Assembly (NCBI GenBank): GCA_937899055.1
Contig: CALBPX010000041.1
Span: 36,874 to 100,873 of the forward strand
DNA length: 64,000 nt
DNA from: an uncultured Bacteroidales bacterium
GTDB taxonomy: Bacteria > Bacteroidota > Bacteroidia > Bacteroidales > UBA932
Direction of reading: 5' to 3'
Shown: piece after piece, positions 26,727 to 38,750 of the stretch
Numbering within the stretch: position 1 is the stretch's first letter
Layout: every line of letters starts with the position of its first letter
Made by a program: the position numbers and the translations under genes
Notes under the pieces: model-generated
Databases searched by the model: none
What the model was told of the DNA's origin: nothing
What the model saw: only the letters and a program-made list of their open reading frames with translations

Positions 26727-28838
26727 ATGAGAACTTTATCGAGTTTAAAAATCCTTGCCTGTGCCGCATTAGGCGCTTTGCTGTTAAGTTCATGCAGCGG
26801 ACACGGAGGAGACAAGCCTACTCCTGGCGGAGGTGGCAGTACTACACCTACAACAACAGAATCTCTCAGCGTGAGCCCGGCTACGCTGCAACTTGCGGCC
26901 GGTGCTTCAGGTACAATAACGGTTACTTCCAATGTAGCCTGGACGGTAACAGCCACTACCGGTTATACGGTATCTCCGGCCAGCGGCAGCAATAACGGAT
27001 CTGTTAAGGTTACAGCCTCTTCTTCCGCTGCGGGAGGAACCGTAACTGTCAAAGGCAAGACCAAGACGGCTGCTGTTACAATAACCGCACCGGCTGCTGC
27101 GGCAATAACTCTGGATCCTGAGAGTCTTTCAATTCCGGCTGTGGCAGGTTCTGCAACATTCAATGTAAACTGCACGGGTACCTGGAGCATTACTCTTCCC
27201 AGTCCCAAGCCGGCTTGGCTTGCCAGTGTTACACCGAGTTCAGGAACCGGCAATGCCACCGTTACCGTAAGTACCGGAAACTATACTGAAAAGACAAAGG
27301 CTCAGACATTCCTTACCGTAAAGAGCGGCAGCAATACAAAATATCTGACCATTACAAAGGAAGCTGCTGCAAATGCAGCACCTACAAAACCTACAGGTCT
27401 GGCTCCTACGGGCAGCGGAGTAGAAACCATTACTACATTTTCGTGGACTGCTTCTACGGATGCAAACAACGATAAGCTGACCTATACGGCAATGCTTTCA
27501 AAAGACAACTCCACGTGGACATCCTTAGGTACTACCGAGAATACTTCCTTGATGAACACATCAGAGCTGGACAAGAACACGACATATTATTACAAGGTGG
27601 TTGTAGATGACGGATTTGATGGAGGAAAGGTAGAAAGCGACGTGGTTACTTTCACAACCGGTTCCACCAAGAGTTACTGGGCAGACGGAGAGGTAAAACT
27701 CTATGAGGTCAACGAAGACGGCTCCATAACCGAGGTTACATCTACCTCACGTCCTTTCAAACTCATCTATACCGGAGACGGTTATACTCAGGATCTCTTC
27801 AAATACGGCGGACAGTTTGATACCGAGGTGGATGCCGGTGTAAAGGCTCTGTTTGAAATCCAGCCTTACAAGTATTACTACAATTATTTTGCAATCTACA
27901 AGGTTGCAGCATATTCAAATGAGGCAGGAATGAGTTCCGGTTCTACAACCTGGGCAGAAGCTAACAACAAGGTAGATACCAAGTTCAAATGCTCATGGCA
28001 GGGCGGAAACTCAACCGGTATAGGCTGCAACACTGCTACCGTAATAGAGTATGCGGCAAAATGCCCCGGCTACGCCGGATCTACGGATTACGAAACCAGA
28101 ACCAACCTGAGCTGGTCTCCTATAAGCATCATAATAAATGCAGACCAATATGCAGGAACCAATATATGGACTTCCGGTATGGGCGGCATGAAGATGATAT
28201 CCATAGCCCAGACTCCGGCAAGGCATCCTGCATATTCTTCATACGGCGGTTTTGCATATACTCTCAGGCATGAGTATGGTGGCCATGGAATAGGTCTGCT
28301 GGGCGATGAATATGTCTATTATAACACCACAGCCTATCCTCATGACAATGAATCCACATTCCGTTACTGGCAGGGTCTTGGCGCCTATGCTAATACATAT
28401 CTTCCTCAGTGGAATGCAACGGCAAGTGCTTGGTATTCAGATTATGAAAATTGCAATCTGGACCTTACTCCAAAAATTGAGGGAGCAAACTGGAAGACTT
28501 TTGCAGACATGACCGAAACCTACGGCGCATGCAACATCAACCTCCACGCCGGAAGTGCAACATACGGAGTAGGTGTTTACCGTTCCGAAAACAGCAGCTG
28601 TATGATTAACAACATACCGCACTTCAATACCGTAGGACGCTGGAGAATTTATTGCAGAATAAAGATTACCGCCGGAGAAACGCCTACTGTTGAAGACTTT
28701 GTGGCTCACGATTACGACAAGACCAACAGCTATGGTTCGGCAGCCCCTTCAACCAAGTCTGCAACTCCTGACAGCAGACGCTGCGAAGGCCCTATGCTGA
28801 TAGACCCTTACCATAAGAAACCTTATTTCTTGAAGTAA
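26727..28838 (+). CDS. Surface lipoprotein with BACON domains and an M64 metallopeptidase
   Basis: A 703-residue predicted surface protease. The lipobox LSSC places the anchor at Cys23, followed by a Gly/Pro/Thr linker. Two BACON-like beta domains (about 45-122 and 127-212) and a fibronectin type III-like domain (about 218-312) lead to the M64 (IgA-protease-like) peptidase domain from about 340. The zinc site HEYGGHGIGLLGDEY at 515-529 has His515, Glu516, His520 and Asp527, as expected. BACON domains often bind mucin or carbohydrate, so the enzyme may attack host glycoproteins; this is inference. It has its own promoter next to the SusC/SusD operon. Confidence 0.9.
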   Translation: MRTLSSLKILACAALGALLLSSCSGHGGDKPTPGGGGSTTPTTTESLSVSPATLQLAAGASGTITVTSNVAWTVTATTGYTVSPASGSNNGSVKVTASSSAAGGTVTVKGKTKTAAVTITAPAAAAITLDPESLSIPAVAGSATFNVNCTGTWSITLPSPKPAWLASVTPSSGTGNATVTVSTGNYTEKTKAQTFLTVKSGSNTKYLTITKEAAANAAPTKPTGLAPTGSGVETITTFSWTASTDANNDKLTYTAMLSKDNSTWTSLGTTENTSLMNTSELDKNTTYYYKVVVDDGFDGGKVESDVVTFTTGSTKSYWADGEVKLYEVNEDGSITEVTSTSRPFKLIYTGDGYTQDLFKYGGQFDTEVDAGVKALFEIQPYKYYYNYFAIYKVAAYSNEAGMSSGSTTWAEANNKVDTKFKCSWQGGNSTGIGCNTATVIEYAAKCPGYAGSTDYETRTNLSWSPISIIINADQYAGTNIWTSGMGGMKMISIAQTPARHPAYSSYGGFAYTLRHEYGGHGIGLLGDEYVYYNTTAYPHDNESTFRYWQGLGAYANTYLPQWNATASAWYSDYENCNLDLTPKIEGANWKTFADMTETYGACNINLHAGSATYGVGVYRSENSSCMINNIPHFNTVGRWRIYCRIKITAGETPTVEDFVAHDYDKTNSYGSAAPSTKSATPDSRRCEGPMLIDPYHKKPYFLK

Positions 28839-28867
28839 GAGGCCGGCCGGTTAGCGGCAAAATAAAA

Positions 28868-28901
28868 ATAGGAGGATTGAAAACATCCTCCTATTTTTTT
28901 T
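28868..28901. terminator. Bidirectional terminator between peptidase and thioredoxin genes
   Basis: A perfect 10-bp stem, ATAGGAGGAT (28868-28877) with ATCCTCCTAT (28885-28894), a 7-base loop and eight T on the plus strand. The other strand reads TATTTTTATT after the stem, so it can end both convergent transcripts. Confidence 0.85.
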
Positions 28902-28919
28902 GCGGCCTATGCCTCAGTT

Positions 28920-30038
28920 CTACTTGAGATATTCCTCAAGGAAACTTTCAATCTGATCTTCTTCCGGCGAAGCCAGAAGGATGGTTCCCTGACTATCTAC
29001 AAAGTAGCTCTGGGGAATGAAGCTGATGTTGTAAAGTTTAGCTGCCTGACTGTCCCAGTACTGGAGGTCGGAAACATGCTTCCAGACGAGTTTGTCGGCC
29101 TTGATGGCTTCCAACCATTTGTCTTTTTCTCTGTCCAGAGATACACCCAGGATGCCAAAGCCTTTCTTGCTGTATTTGGCATAGATTTTTGTAAGGGTGG
29201 GGTTGAATTTTCTGCAAGGTCCGCACCAGGAAGCCCAGAAATCTACCATTGTAACCTTGTTCTGCGGGTAAACTTCGGAGAACTTTACAGGAGTGCCGTC
29301 GGGAGTGTTGAGGGTGAAATCCGGAGCTTGTTTTCCGGGAGCCAGAGCCTCTTTCTTGGCGACTTCCTTCTGGATGTTCTTGAAAATTCTGTTGGAAGCA
29401 TATTCAGGAACTGCCTCAAACTTTTCGGCAACCTTCTTTGCAGAATCCAGACCGATGTATCTGATACTGCTGGCAGCCATTTCCAAAGCCATGGGGCTCA
29501 GAGGGTTTTCTGTCATGAATTTCTCTTCAATGGCAGAAGCCTTGTCTGAGAGTTCGTCCAAAAGCGTGGAGATGGAATCTCTTACGGCCTGGTTTCCGTT
29601 TTTGAATTCCTTTTGCAGCTGCTTCATGTCTATTCCTTCATATATGGCAGATATCAGATTCTGGACTGAATCTACCTGCATCTGAAGCTTGCTGTTTGAA
29701 ACAAGTTCAGAAGGAATTGAAGGGCTGAATCCTTCCGGAACGGTAACGGTATATTCCGCATTTTCCAGAAAGACTCTTTTTACAAAAATCGGCTGAGCTT
29801 CTCCCATCCTGGCCAGAACATAGCGTACATCAAATCCGTCAACCTTGCCCGTGAAGGTGGCCTTGCCATCCACTACGGCAACGGTATCGGAAAGGGGAGT
29901 TTCTCTGTCCTGGTCTGTGAGAATGAAACTGGTAAAATCCGGATCCTGACAATCCACCGTAATGGTATAGCCTGCCTTCTTTCCGGTGCAGGACAGTGCC
30001 GTAACGGCTGCAATTGCAATGATAAATATCTTTTTCAT
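28920..30038 (-). CDS. TlpA-like thiol-disulfide lipoprotein
   Basis: A 372-residue envelope thioredoxin. The lipobox ALSC gives Cys17. Residues 22-120 look like the DUF4369 domain (VDGKATFTGKVDG is its typical beta hairpin), a helical segment covers about 125-225, and the AhpC/TSA-thioredoxin domain begins at about 232 (GKQAPDFTLNTPDGTPV), with the active site WCGPC at 271-275. Such proteins reduce or isomerise disulfides, or act as peroxidases, outside the cytoplasm. Its ATG lies only 22 bases after the rpoC stop, so it may be transcribed from the RNA polymerase operon. Confidence 0.9.
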   Translation of the reverse strand: MKKIFIIAIAAVTALSCTGKKAGYTITVDCQDPDFTSFILTDQDRETPLSDTVAVVDGKATFTGKVDGFDVRYVLARMGEAQPIFVKRVFLENAEYTVTVPEGFSPSIPSELVSNSKLQMQVDSVQNLISAIYEGIDMKQLQKEFKNGNQAVRDSISTLLDELSDKASAIEEKFMTENPLSPMALEMAASSIRYIGLDSAKKVAEKFEAVPEYASNRIFKNIQKEVAKKEALAPGKQAPDFTLNTPDGTPVKFSEVYPQNKVTMVDFWASWCGPCRKFNPTLTKIYAKYSKKGFGILGVSLDREKDKWLEAIKADKLVWKHVSDLQYWDSQAAKLYNISFIPQSYFVDSQGTILLASPEEDQIESFLEEYLK

Positions 30039-30060
30039 TTCTTAAAGGTATTGATCGGTT

Positions 30061-33000
30061 TTACTCGGCGATGCCAGCCTGAGCTGCAAGCGCAGCCTGG
30101 GCCTTTACCATCTTCTGGTACTCGTCCTGACTGGTTACTACGATGTTGTCATAATCTCTGAGGCCTGTACCGGCTGGTATAGGATGTCCGCAGATGACGT
30201 TCTCTTTCAGGCCTTCCAGAGTGTCGGTCTTTCCGTAGATGGCTGCCTCGGACAGTACCTTGGTAGTTTCCTGGAACGAAGCCGCACTCATGAAGCTGCT
30301 GGTCTTGAGGGCTGCCCTGGTGATACCCTGGAGTATCTGGTCTGCTGTTGCAGGAACCGCATTGCGGGCAGTTACAATCTTCAGGGCCTGACGCTTCAGC
30401 GATGAGTTCTCGTCCTTGAGAGCCCTTACTGTAACAATCTGTCCTTCAGAGAGATTCTTGGAATCTCCAGCATCGGTGACAACCATCTTGTCCCACAGTT
30501 CGTCGTTCTGACGGAAGAATTCCTGACGATCCACAAGCTGCTCGGGAAGGAAGCGGGTGTCTCCCGGATCCACAACCTGAACCTTGCGCATCATCTGCCT
30601 TACAATTACCTCAAAGTGCTTGTCGTTGATCTTCACGCCCTGCATTCTGTAAACGGCCTGAACCTCGTTGACGATATATTCCTGAACCTTTGTAGGACCA
30701 AGAATCCTGAGGATGTCGGCAGGAGCTACACTTCCGTCTGAAAGGGCGTCTCCGGCCTTTACATAGTCGTTCTCCTGAACGAGAATCTGCTTGGTAAGCG
30801 GAACCAGATAATGTCTTTCCTGATCGCCTTTACGGGCCTTGATGATGATTTCGCGGTTACCTCTCTTGATCTTGCCCATCTGAACGTCGCCGTTAATTTC
30901 GGCAACGATGGCCGGGTTAGAAGGATTTCTGGCCTCGAACAGCTCCGTAACTCTTGGAAGACCTCCGGTAATGTCACCGGCCTTGGACGAAGCGGCTCTC
31001 GGTATCTTGACCAGAGTGTCGCCGGCCTTGACCTGCTGACCGTCGTTTACCATAATATGGGCTCCCAGAGGCAGGTTGTAGCTCTTGAGCTCTATGCCGT
31101 CTGCATCTACAATCCTGATTACCGGGTTCTTGTTCTTGTCTTTGGAGTCTATCACAACTTTATCTACGTGGGTTGCAAACTCATCCAGAACCTCGTTCTT
31201 GAAGGTTTCGTTTTCAACCAGCTGGTCATAGACAATCTGACCGTCAACATCGGCAAGCGTAAGTGCGTTGTAGGCATCCCACTCGCAGATCTTGTCGCCC
31301 TTGCGGGCCAATTCTCCGTTCTTCTTGTAGAGGATTGATCCGTAAGGGATACGGTACTCCGACATGGATATTCCGCTGTCTGCATTTACAATCCTGAGCT
31401 CTGTGCCGCGGCCTATGACGATGGTCTGCTTCTGGCCGTTTTCGTCTATCTTGTCCAAGGTGCGGAGCTCTTCAAATTCCAGCCGTCCGTCGTACTTGGA
31501 AACGATTTCGTTTTCGGCAACGGAGGCACTTGCGGTACCGCCGACATGGAATGTTCTAAGGGTAAGCTGAGTACCAGGCTCACCGATACTCTGGGCTGCA
31601 ATTACGCCCACAACCTCTCCCTTTTCAACCATCTTGTTGCGGGCCAGGTTACGGCCATAGCACTTGGCGCAGACACCCTTCTTGCTCTCGCATGTGAGCA
31701 CGCTTCGGATTTCTACGGCCTCTATAGGGAGGCTCTCTATCCTGGCAGCAACCTCTTCCGTGATTTCTTCGCCGGCTCCGATGATGATTTCACCGGTGGT
31801 AGGGTCGTAAATCTCATGCACGGTGGTTCTTCCGAGGATACGGTCGTAGAGGGTTTCTACAACTTCGTCCTTGTTCTTTATTTCAGTAGCTACCAGACCT
31901 CTGAGGGTTCCGCAGTCCTCTTCCGTTACGATTACATCGTGAGAAACATCTACGAGCCTTCTGGTAAGGTAACCTGCATCGGCAGTCTTCAGAGCGGTAT
32001 CGGCCAAACCCTTGCGGGCTCCGTGAGTGGAGATGAAGTACTCAAGTACGGAAAGTCCTTCCTTGAAGTTTGCAAGAATAGGGTTCTCAATAATCTGGTT
32101 GCCGTCTGTAGCTCCGGACTTCTGAGGCTTGGCCATCAGACCTCTCATTCCGCAAAGCTGACGAATCTGCTCCTTGGAACCGCGGGCTCCGGAGTCGAGC
32201 ATCATCCATACAGGGTTGAATCCTTCGTTATCGGAAGAAATTTCCTTGACCACAACCTTACTGAGTTCGTTGTTTACATTGGTCCAGATATCGATAATCT
32301 GATTATAACGTTCATTGTTGGTAATCAGACCGTTGTCGAAATTGAACTTAACCTCGTCGGCCTTCTTGTAACCATCGTCGATGAGCTTCTGCTTGCCCTC
32401 CGGCACAATTACGTTTCCCAGATTGAACGAAAGTCCTCCGCGGAATGCCATGAGGTAACCCATGTTCTTGATGTCATCCAGGAACTCGGTTGTTCTCATG
32501 ACGCCGCAAGTCTTGATTACAAGGCTGATGATGTCTCTGAGGGCCTTCTTGTTTATCAAGGTGTTCAGATATCCTACTTCCTTTGGAACTACCTGGTTGA
32601 ACAGTATTCTTCCGGTAGTGGTATCTACAAGGTGGTAGCCCTTTGAAGGATCTGTAAGATCTATGGGCAGGCGTACCTGAATCTTGGCATGGATATCAAG
32701 CCTCTGTTCGTTGTAGGCTATGATTACCTCTTCCGGAGAGTAGAATCTTCCGCCTTCGCCCTTCATGCCGCCTCTTTCCTTTGTAATATAGTACAGACCG
32801 AGCACCATGTCCTGAGAAGGAACGGTGATAGGGGTACCGTTTGCAGGATTGAGGATGTTGTGGCTTCCGAGCATAAGTATCTGAGCCTCAAGCACTGCGG
32901 CATTTCCCAGAGGAAGGTGGACTGCCATCTGGTCACCGTCAAAGTCGGCGTTGAATGCGGTACATGCAAGAGGATGCAGCTGTATGGCCTTACCTTCTAT

Positions 33001-34359
33001 GAGTTTAGGCTGGAATGCCTGGATACCCAATCTGTGGAGGGTAGGGGCACGGTTAAGCAGCACCGGATGCCCTTTCATTACATTTTCCAGAATGTCCCAG
33101 ATGACGGCGTCTTTGCGGTCAACCATCTTCTTTGCGCTCTTTACGGTCTTCACCATGCCCCTTTCCAGGAGTTTGCGTATGATGAAAGGCTTGTAAAGTT
33201 CTGCTGCAATGAATTTTGGAAGTCCGCACTCGTGCATCTTGAGTTCAGGACCTACAACAATAACCGAACGGGCAGAATAGTCAACCCTCTTTCCGAGCAG
33301 GTTCTGACGGAATCTTCCCTGCTTTCCCTTGAGAGAATCGGACAGAGACTTGAGAGCCCTGTTGGATTCGCTCTTTATGGTGTTGGACTTTTTGGAATTG
33401 TCAAACAGGGAGTCAACGGCCTCCTGAAGCATTCTCTTTTCGTTGCGCAGGATCACCTCCGGAGCCTTTATCTCTATGAGTTTCTTCAGACGGTTGTTAC
33501 GTATGATTACTCTGCGATAAAGGTCGTTGAGGTCGGAGGTTGCAAATCTTCCTCCGTCCAGCGGAACCAAAGGCCTCAGATCCGGTGGAATCACTGGTAT
33601 TACCTTGAGAATCATCCCCTCCGGACGGTTGATGTCTTTGGAATCGCGGAAGGCCTCGATGATGCTCAGCCTCTTGAGGGCTTCGGCCTTTCTCTGCTGG
33701 CTGGTCTCTGTTTCGAGAGAGTGCCTGAGAGAATAGCAAAGCTTGTCCAGATCTATCTTGGCCAGGAGCTTGTAAATTGCGCCTGCACCCATCTCGGCGA
33801 TGAACTTGTTCGGGTCGTCATCCGACAGGGAAGAATTTTCCTTGGGGAGGGTTTCCAGAACTGCAAGATATTCGTCTTCGCTGAGCAGATCCAATTCCTT
33901 TACACCGCTTTCGGCTGCAAGACCGGGCTGGATGACCACATATCTTTCGTAGTAGATTATGGAGTCCAGCTGCTTGCTCTTTATGCCGAGCAGCGAGCCT
34001 ATTTTGTTTGGAGTGGAACGGAAATACCAGATATGGGCAACCGGAACGGTCAGGGATATGTGCCCCATCCTTTCTCTTCTTACCTTTTTCTCTGTTACCT
34101 CCACGCCGCAACGGTCGCAGACGATACCGCGGTAACGGATTCTCTTGTATTTACCGCAGGAGCATTCGTAATCCTTTGTAGGACCAAAGATTCTCTCGCA
34201 GAACAGACCGTCTCTTTCGGGCTTGTATGTACGGTAGTTAACAGTTTCCGGCTTCAGAACCTCGCCGTGGCTTCTGTCCAGAATTTCTTCAGGAGAGGCA
34301 AGGCCGATGGTAATCTTGCTGAAATTGCTCTTAACTTTTGTATCTTTCTTTAAAGGCAT
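30061..34359 (-). CDS. rpoC: RNA polymerase beta' subunit
   Basis: The large catalytic subunit of RNA polymerase. The start at 34359 gives [20 protein letters not shown], the N-terminus usual in Bacteroidota, and 1432 residues; an upstream ATG at 34401 would overlap rpoB and adds no homology. The N-terminal zinc site has Cys66, Cys68, Cys81 and Cys84. The Mg-binding NADFDGD is at 470-476, and the second zinc site shows [13 protein letters not shown]. It is 25 bases after rpoB. Confidence 0.98.
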   Translation of the reverse strand: MPLKKDTKVKSNFSKITIGLASPEEILDRSHGEVLKPETVNYRTYKPERDGLFCERIFGPTKDYECSCGKYKRIRYRGIVCDRCGVEVTEKKVRRERMGHISLTVPVAHIWYFRSTPNKIGSLLGIKSKQLDSIIYYERYVVIQPGLAAESGVKELDLLSEDEYLAVLETLPKENSSLSDDDPNKFIAEMGAGAIYKLLAKIDLDKLCYSLRHSLETETSQQRKAEALKRLSIIEAFRDSKDINRPEGMILKVIPVIPPDLRPLVPLDGGRFATSDLNDLYRRVIIRNNRLKKLIEIKAPEVILRNEKRMLQEAVDSLFDNSKKSNTIKSESNRALKSLSDSLKGKQGRFRQNLLGKRVDYSARSVIVVGPELKMHECGLPKFIAAELYKPFIIRKLLERGMVKTVKSAKKMVDRKDAVIWDILENVMKGHPVLLNRAPTLHRLGIQAFQPKLIEGKAIQLHPLACTAFNADFDGDQMAVHLPLGNAAVLEAQILMLGSHNILNPANGTPITVPSQDMVLGLYYITKERGGMKGEGGRFYSPEEVIIAYNEQRLDIHAKIQVRLPIDLTDPSKGYHLVDTTTGRILFNQVVPKEVGYLNTLINKKALRDIISLVIKTCGVMRTTEFLDDIKNMGYLMAFRGGLSFNLGNVIVPEGKQKLIDDGYKKADEVKFNFDNGLITNNERYNQIIDIWTNVNNELSKVVVKEISSDNEGFNPVWMMLDSGARGSKEQIRQLCGMRGLMAKPQKSGATDGNQIIENPILANFKEGLSVLEYFISTHGARKGLADTALKTADAGYLTRRLVDVSHDVIVTEEDCGTLRGLVATEIKNKDEVVETLYDRILGRTTVHEIYDPTTGEIIIGAGEEITEEVAARIESLPIEAVEIRSVLTCESKKGVCAKCYGRNLARNKMVEKGEVVGVIAAQSIGEPGTQLTLRTFHVGGTASASVAENEIVSKYDGRLEFEELRTLDKIDENGQKQTIVIGRGTELRIVNADSGISMSEYRIPYGSILYKKNGELARKGDKICEWDAYNALTLADVDGQIVYDQLVENETFKNEVLDEFATHVDKVVIDSKDKNKNPVIRIVDADGIELKSYNLPLGAHIMVNDGQQVKAGDTLVKIPRAASSKAGDITGGLPRVTELFEARNPSNPAIVAEINGDVQMGKIKRGNREIIIKARKGDQERHYLVPLTKQILVQENDYVKAGDALSDGSVAPADILRILGPTKVQEYIVNEVQAVYRMQGVKINDKHFEVIVRQMMRKVQVVDPGDTRFLPEQLVDRQEFFRQNDELWDKMVVTDAGDSKNLSEGQIVTVRALKDENSSLKRQALKIVTARNAVPATADQILQGITRAALKTSSFMSAASFQETTKVLSEAAIYGKTDTLEGLKENVICGHPIPAGTGLRDYDNIVVTSQDEYQKMVKAQAALAAQAGIAE

Positions 34360-34384
34360 ATTCTTATGATTTCTAAGTTGTCGT

Positions 34385-37300
34385 TTAGTCCAAGTGAACA
34401 CTGAGTCCGAGTCCTCTGAGCTCGTGCAGGAGCACGTTCAAAGATTCCGGAATGTTAGGAGCAGGCATAGGCTCGCCCTTTACAATGGCTTCGTATGCAC
34501 GGCTTCTGCCGGTGATGTCGTCGGATTTGATTGTCAGGATTTCCTGAAGGATATTTGCTGCACCGAATGCTTCCAGTGCCCAAACCTCCATTTCTCCAAA
34601 ACGCTGTCCTCCTAACTGAGCCTTACCGCCGAGAGGCTGCTGGGTAATCAGTGAGTAAGGACCTGTAGAACGGGCGTGCATCTTGTCCTCAACCATGTGG
34701 TCCAGCTTAATCATGTAGATTACACCTACAGTGGCCGGCTGGTCAAAGAGTTCGCCGGTACCGCCGTCGCGGAGTCTTGTTTCACCGTATCTTGGCAGAC
34801 CTGCCTTGTCTGTATATTCGCAGATGTTCTCAAGCGAAGCTCCGTCAAAGATAGGGGTGGCAAACTTGACTCCCAGTTCACGGCCTGCCCATCCGAGCAC
34901 GGTTTCGTAAATCTGGCCGAGGTTCATACGCGAAGGCACACCCAGAGGGTTGAGTACGATATCCATTATCGTACCGTCTTCCATGAACGGCATGTCCTCG
35001 TCGCTTACAATCTTTGCAACGATACCCTTGTTTCCGTGGCGTCCGGCAACTTTGTCGCCCACCATAATCTTCCTCTTCTTTGCAATATAGACTTTGGCTA
35101 TCTGCATTACTCCGTTCGGAAGGTCGTCGCCCTGCTGAATGTCAAATTCCTTTCTCTTATACTGAGCCGTAATTTCCTTAAGTTCAGTAAGATAGTTGTG
35201 AATCAGGGCACTTACGAGTTCGTTGGTGTGCTTGTCTGAAGTCCACTTGGAAGGATTTATCTGCTCAAAGCTTTCTATGCTTTCCAGAACTTCCTTGCTG
35301 AACGACTTGCCCTTGGCAACCACCGTGGTTCCGAATATGTCGCTCACACCCTGAGAAGTCTTCTTGCCCAGAAGGGTCATTATCTTGTCTATGAACAGAG
35401 CCTTGAGGTCATTGCGTTTCTTCTCAAAGTTCTTCTTGGCCTTTTCTACCTCTTCTTTGGTCTTGGCCTTGAAGTTCCTTCTTTCCTTGTCGGTCATCTT
35501 GCCCTGACCTGCCTTGCAGTAGAGCCTCTTTCCGATAACGGTGCCTGTAAGCGAGGCGGAAGCCTTCAACGAAGCGTCCTTTACATCGCCGGCCTTGTCG
35601 CCGAAGATGGCCCTGAGAAGCTTCTCCTCAGGTGAAGGATCGGTTTCGCCCTTAGGGGTAATCTTTCCGATGAGAATGTCGCCCGGCTGAACCGTGGCTC
35701 CTATACGGATGATTCCGTTGTCGTCCAGGTTCTTGGTGGCGTCGTCGCTGACATTCGGGATGTCCTTTGTAAGTTCCTCCGGACCTCTCTTGGTGTCGCG
35801 GACTTCCAGAAGGTACTCATCTACGTGAACGGAAGTCAGAATGTCTTCTCTTACAATTCTTTCGCTGAGTACAACAGCATCCTCATAGTTGTATCCCTTC
35901 CAAGGCATGAAAGCCACCTTGAGGTTTCTTCCGAGAGCCAGTTCGCCGTTCTGCGAAGCATATCCTTCGGTCAGAATCTGGCCGGCTGTAATTCTGTCGC
36001 CTTTTCTTACGATTGGTTTCAGACGTACGGAAGTACTCTGGTTGGTCTTTCTGTACATCGGAAGGTTGTATGTGGTTATATCGGGAGTAAAGCTTATGAA
36101 CTTTTCTTCCTCGGTCTTGTCGTATTTTACCTGTATCTGGTTGGCGTCCACATAAACTACCTCTCCGGCTCTTTCGGCAGCAATCTGGGTTCTGGAATCT
36201 CTCATTACAGGGCCTTCCAGACCTGTTCCTACAATAGGAGCCTCCGGATTGATGATAGGAATTGCCTGACGCATCATGTTGGAACCCATCAGCGCACGGT
36301 TTGCATCGTCGTGCTCAAGGAAAGGAATCAGAGATGCTGCAATTGAAGCAATCTGGTTAGGAGCAACGTCTATCAGATGGATTTCGTCTTTGCTTACCAC
36401 CGGATAGTCTGCTTCCCAACGGCATTTGATTCTTTCGTCCAGAATGTTTCCGTTCTCGTCCAGATTTACATTTGCCTGAGCAACCATCTGGTTCTCCTCT
36501 TCCTCTGCGCTCATATAGACATATCCGCTGTCGGAAAGATCCACAACTCCATTGTTTACTCTGCGATAGGGAGTTTCTATAAAGCCCAGGTTGTTGATTC
36601 TGGCATAGACGCAAAGCGACGAAATCAGACCGATGTTAGGTCCTTCAGGAGTTTCGATAGGGCAGAGACGTCCGTAATGGGTATAGTGTACGTCTCGAAC
36701 CTCGAATCCGGCTCTGTCGCGGCTGAGTCCTCCGGGACCGAGGGCGGAAAGCCTTCTCTTGTGAGTCATCTCCGCAAGAGGGTTCGTCTGGTCCATAAAC
36801 TGCGACAGCTGGCTGGTTCCGAAGAAGGAGTTGATTACAGAAGACAGGGTCTTGGAGTTGATCAGCTCGGTAGGGGTGAACACTTCGTTGTCCCTGACAT
36901 TCATTTTTTCTCTGATGGTCCTGGCCATTCTGGCAAGGCCTACGCTGAACTGGTTTGCAAGCTGCTCGCCAACGGTACGTATCCTTCTGTTGCTGAGGTG
37001 GTCTATGTCATCCACCGTAGCCTTGGAATTAATCAGCTGTATCAGATAGCGGATAATTTCTATGATGTCCTGCTTGGTGAGAACCCTGACCTCCTCGGAT
37101 GTGTTGAGGTTGAGCTTCTTGTTCAGCCTGTAGCGGCCTACGGTTCCAAGGTCGTACCTCTTGTCAGAGAAGAACAGTTTTTCTATAACGTCCTTAGCTG
37201 TAGCCTCATCCGGCGGTTCAGAGTTTCTGAGCTGCCTGTATGTATAGACGATGGCGTCTTTCTGGGTGTTGCAGGTGTCTTTCTGCAAAGTGTTGTAGAT

Positions 37301-38242
37301 GATGTCGAACTCCGTGCTTGCAGAATCCTCGTTATGCAACTGGATATAGTCAGTTCCTGAATCCAGGACTTTTTCAATTACTTCTTCCGTAAGTACGGTA
37401 CCTCTCTCAATACCTACGGTATTTCTTTCCATATAGATTACCTCGCCGGTGTCCTCGTCTATCCAGTCTTCGTAGAATTTCTTCAGGACTCTGGCTGCAA
37501 GTCTTTGGCCTATATGTTTTTCGAGTTCGCTCCTTTCCGCTCTTACCTCCTGTGCAAGACCGAATATGTTGAGTATGTCTTTGTCTGATTCAAAGCCGAT
37601 TGCTCTGAGCAAGGTTGTTACCGGCAGTTTCTTCTTTCTGTCGATATATGCGTACATGACCTTGTTGATGTCGGTAGTGAATTCTATCCAAGACCCTTTG
37701 AACGGTATGATTCTGGCCGAGTAAAGCTTGGTTCCGTTCTGGTGCATGCTCTGCCCGAAGAATACGCCGGGGGAGCGGTGCAGCTGGGAAACCACAATTC
37801 TTTCCGAGCCGTTTATGATGAAGGTACCCCTGGGTGTCATGTAAGGTATGTTACCCAAGAAAACATCCTGGATAACCTGCTCAAAATCTTCATGATCCGG
37901 ATCAGTACATGAGAGTTTGAGTTTTGCCTTCATAGGGACACAGTAAGTAAGACCCCTGTCCATACATTCGTCCTCAGTGTAGATAGGAGGGTCTATTGTG
38001 TAGTCTATAAATTCCAGTACGAAATTGTTGCGGGTGTCCCTGATACCTGAAGGTTCCGAATTTTGTGAAAAAGCTTCCTGGAAGACCTTGTAAAGGCCCT
38101 CATTCTTTCTGTTTTCTGCTGTTGTGCCCAGTTGGAAGAATTCTCTGAACGACTTCAGCTGTACCTCGAGAAAATCAGGATAGTCTAGTAGCGTCTTTGA
38201 CGTTGCGAACGAAATTCGCTGATTATTAATATTTTGAGGCAT
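34385..38242 (-). CDS. rpoB: RNA polymerase beta subunit
   Basis: The 1285-residue beta subunit. The rifampicin-binding cluster (about 475-505) reads [14 protein letters not shown] then [13 protein letters not shown]; the residues equal to E. coli D516, H526 and S531 are D484, H494 and S499, all unmutated, so classic resistance changes are absent. The C-terminus ([13 protein letters not shown]) is typical. Upstream of the ATG is a strong hairpin in the rplL-rpoB gap. Confidence 0.98.
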   Translation of the reverse strand: MPQNINNQRISFATSKTLLDYPDFLEVQLKSFREFFQLGTTAENRKNEGLYKVFQEAFSQNSEPSGIRDTRNNFVLEFIDYTIDPPIYTEDECMDRGLTYCVPMKAKLKLSCTDPDHEDFEQVIQDVFLGNIPYMTPRGTFIINGSERIVVSQLHRSPGVFFGQSMHQNGTKLYSARIIPFKGSWIEFTTDINKVMYAYIDRKKKLPVTTLLRAIGFESDKDILNIFGLAQEVRAERSELEKHIGQRLAARVLKKFYEDWIDEDTGEVIYMERNTVGIERGTVLTEEVIEKVLDSGTDYIQLHNEDSASTEFDIIYNTLQKDTCNTQKDAIVYTYRQLRNSEPPDEATAKDVIEKLFFSDKRYDLGTVGRYRLNKKLNLNTSEEVRVLTKQDIIEIIRYLIQLINSKATVDDIDHLSNRRIRTVGEQLANQFSVGLARMARTIREKMNVRDNEVFTPTELINSKTLSSVINSFFGTSQLSQFMDQTNPLAEMTHKRRLSALGPGGLSRDRAGFEVRDVHYTHYGRLCPIETPEGPNIGLISSLCVYARINNLGFIETPYRRVNNGVVDLSDSGYVYMSAEEEENQMVAQANVNLDENGNILDERIKCRWEADYPVVSKDEIHLIDVAPNQIASIAASLIPFLEHDDANRALMGSNMMRQAIPIINPEAPIVGTGLEGPVMRDSRTQIAAERAGEVVYVDANQIQVKYDKTEEEKFISFTPDITTYNLPMYRKTNQSTSVRLKPIVRKGDRITAGQILTEGYASQNGELALGRNLKVAFMPWKGYNYEDAVVLSERIVREDILTSVHVDEYLLEVRDTKRGPEELTKDIPNVSDDATKNLDDNGIIRIGATVQPGDILIGKITPKGETDPSPEEKLLRAIFGDKAGDVKDASLKASASLTGTVIGKRLYCKAGQGKMTDKERRNFKAKTKEEVEKAKKNFEKKRNDLKALFIDKIMTLLGKKTSQGVSDIFGTTVVAKGKSFSKEVLESIESFEQINPSKWTSDKHTNELVSALIHNYLTELKEITAQYKRKEFDIQQGDDLPNGVMQIAKVYIAKKRKIMVGDKVAGRHGNKGIVAKIVSDEDMPFMEDGTIMDIVLNPLGVPSRMNLGQIYETVLGWAGRELGVKFATPIFDGASLENICEYTDKAGLPRYGETRLRDGGTGELFDQPATVGVIYMIKLDHMVEDKMHARSTGPYSLITQQPLGGKAQLGGQRFGEMEVWALEAFGAANILQEILTIKSDDITGRSRAYEAIVKGEPMPAPNIPESLNVLLHELRGLGLSVHLD

Positions 38243-38281
38243 TTGGACAAAATTAGTTGAATATAAACTTAAAAAAACGAC

Positions 38282-38313
38282 AAAAAGGTTTAGGGCATTT
38301 TAGCCCTAAACCT
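38282..38313 (-). terminator. Hairpin between rplL and rpoB (probable attenuator)
   Basis: On the minus strand an 11-bp perfect stem AGGTTTAGGGC / GCCCTAAACCT (38303-38313 and 38286-38296) with a 6-base loop, followed by TTTTTG. It looks like a rho-independent terminator, but rpoB has no obvious promoter downstream of it, so it most likely attenuates transcription to set the ratio of ribosomal protein to polymerase messages, as known at this gap in E. coli. Confidence 0.75.
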
Positions 38314-38352
38314 GACTACGTCCTGACAGGCAGGGAGAAGTAGAGAATAAAT

Positions 38353-38724
38353 TTATTTAATCTCAACCTCTGCTCCAACCTCTTCAAGTTTTGCCTTTAA
38401 AGTCTCAGCGTCAGCCTTGGAAACTTTCTCCTTAACGGCCTTAGGAGCACCGTCAACGAGATCCTTAGCTTCCTTCAGTCCAAGACCGGTGAATTCCTTC
38501 ACAGCCTTTACAACCTGAAGTTTCTGAGCACCGGCTGCCTTGAGGATAACGTCAAATTCAGTCTGCTCCTCAGCAGCTGCGGCGGCAGGACCGGCAGCAG
38601 CAACTGCAACAGCAGCGGCAGCTGGCTCGATACCATACTCTTCCTTGAGAACCTTAGCCAATTCCTGAACGTCTTTAACTGTCAGGTTAACCAGCTCTTC
38701 TGCAAATTTTTTAATATCTGCCAT
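38353..38724 (-). CDS. rplL: Ribosomal protein L7/L12
   Basis: The 123-residue stalk protein that recruits GTPase factors. The N-terminal dimer domain ([20 protein letters not shown]) is joined by an Ala-rich hinge (about 35-52) to the C-terminal factor-binding domain (about 55-123; [20 protein letters not shown]). It follows rplJ after 26 bases. Confidence 0.98.
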   Translation of the reverse strand: MADIKKFAEELVNLTVKDVQELAKVLKEEYGIEPAAAAVAVAAAGPAAAAAEEQTEFDVILKAAGAQKLQVVKAVKEFTGLGLKEAKDLVDGAPKAVKEKVSKADAETLKAKLEEVGAEVEIK

Positions 38725-38750
38725 AGTTTTAATTTTTTATGTGTTAATAA

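Noticed and set aside
32689..34353. A 554-codon open frame antisense to rpoC
   Set aside because: It is the mirror of a strongly biased, conserved gene; the translation has no recognisable domain and no promoter or start context.
34360..34401. Longer rpoC start at 34401
   Set aside because: It would overlap rpoB and adds residues absent from the family; MPLKKDTK at 34359 is the normal N-terminus.
34385..38242. Rifampicin-resistance change in rpoB
   Set aside because: The residues equal to E. coli D516, H526 and S531 are all wild type; the Thr in MDQTNP is a common lineage difference.
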